Origin: Bacillus sp. AFS029637
GTDB lineage: Bacteria > Bacillota > Bacilli > Bacillales > Bacillaceae_G
Direction: 5' to 3'
Assembly: GCF_002584985.1 (NCBI RefSeq)
Contig: NZ_NUPZ01000054.1
Span: 21,290-85,289 of the forward strand
DNA: 64,000 nt
The position numbers and the translations under genes were made by a program. The notes beneath the pieces are model-generated. The model was not told where the DNA came from. It worked only from the letters and a program-made list of their open reading frames with translations, and made no database searches. Positions 63,699 to 64,000 of the stretch are shown piece after piece; the stretch's first letter is position 1; the number at the start of each line of letters is the position of its first letter.

Positions 63699-64000
63699 CT
63701 ACGTCATAATTTTCACAAAGTCTTCTAGAAATTTTTTATAATGTAATGACCAACCGATTCGCACCCAATTCTTTAATGCTTTTGAGTCAGGCTGAGGCCG
63801 GAAATCAGCAATACTTTCTCCTTTTGCAATACCAACTGTATCTACATCGACACGGCGATACACATAATCTAAAAGGGATGGATTCGCCGCAACCATCATC
63901 GTAACAACATCATGTACCGGACTACCTGTTATTTTTGGATTTATCTTTTTATAAGCTTTATAATAATACGTAAATATCGGTTCGATTAATTTATTAAAAC
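63699..64000 (-). CDS. Nucleoside hydrolase, C-terminal part (cut by window edge)
   Basis: The 3' part of a gene that continues upstream beyond the window. About 100 residues are visible: FNKLIEPIFTYYYKAYKK, INPKITGSPVHDVVTMMV, NPSLLDYVYRRVDVDTVG and ESIADFRP. The GSPVHD motif, with the conserved His and Asp, is the C-terminal signature of inosine-uridine-preferring nucleoside hydrolases (IunH), which cut the N-glycosidic bond of ribonucleosides. The start and N-terminal DxDxxxDD calcium site lie outside the window. Confidence 0.82.
   Translation of the reverse strand, partial: FNKLIEPIFTYYYKAYKKINPKITGSPVHDVVTMMVAANPSLLDYVYRRVDVDTVGIAKGESIADFRPQPDSKALKNWVRIGWSLHYKKFLEDFVKIMT

Overview
The window is low-GC, gene-dense chromosomal DNA of a Bacillus cereus-group bacterium (B. 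cereus, B. thuringiensis or B. anthracis type). The content supports this: a bacillithiol deacetylase gene (bshB2) next to yojF, a Rap/Phr quorum-sensing pair, a cold-shock protein, a Fur-controlled flavodoxin, an arylamine N-acetyltransferase of the B. cereus NAT3 type with a Glu in the catalytic triad, SelO, (S)-benzil reductase and a giant DUF11 repeat protein. AAGGAGG-like ribosome binding sites, TTG and GTG starts, and strong hairpin-plus-T terminators are typical of Bacillus. I see no rRNA, tRNA, CRISPR array or intact prophage.

Layout. 1-5 kb: bacillithiol genes, an ArsB/NhaD-type transporter, a GNAT acetyltransferase and a DUF817 gene cut by one in-frame stop. 5-13 kb: two DinB-fold proteins, a tandem pair of secreted DUF2690 proteins, a LysR/quinone-oxidoreductase pair, a histidine phosphatase, and a GNAT gene behind a MutS2-like ATPase lacking the Smr nuclease domain. 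13-21 kb: NAT, oligoendopeptidase F, then a deiminase cluster (a C-terminal relic, a MerR/GyrI regulator, an agmatine-deiminase-like enzyme, a possible 23-residue membrane peptide and a lipoprotein agmatine deiminase) and a serine hydrolase. 21-27 kb: a broken small gene, an MFS transporter with divergent LysR, a DUF3916 gene, and a decayed type VII secretion-like toxin/immunity block (DUF4176, multipass membrane protein, toxin gene with a stop and a frameshift).

27-38 kb: an FAD monooxygenase, an ArsR/alcohol-dehydrogenase-like operon, SelO, Rap/Phr, PaiB, GrpB, DUF4260 with a GlcD-type oxidase, DUF2871, a GNAT gene and an IS3 relic. 38-51 kb: a DedA/PAP2 fusion with altered PAP2 motifs, a GNAT gene, a VOC dioxygenase, a VanW lipoprotein, a Tyr/Gln-rich coiled-coil protein, DUF3900, a methyltransferase, then a scar holding a decayed tyrosine integrase beside a partial second DUF3900 gene. 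A DEDDh exonuclease, cold-shock protein, beta-propeller-like protein, flavodoxin, acetate transporter, and a NUDIX/ASCH pair follow.

51-64 kb: a 2490-residue protein with 16 DUF11 repeats and a four-Cys tail but no signal peptide, then benzil reductase, a GNAT gene, an argininosuccinate-lyase-like enzyme, a class-A beta-lactamase-like protein, and the 3' part of a nucleoside hydrolase gene cut by the window edge. Most genes are short monocistronic or two-gene units, typical of the variable metabolic part of the chromosome. The unusual content lies in broken genes, possible small ORFs and mobile-element scars. No single complete new system stands out. The best candidates are the deiminase cluster, the toxin/immunity remnant and the DUF11 giant protein.
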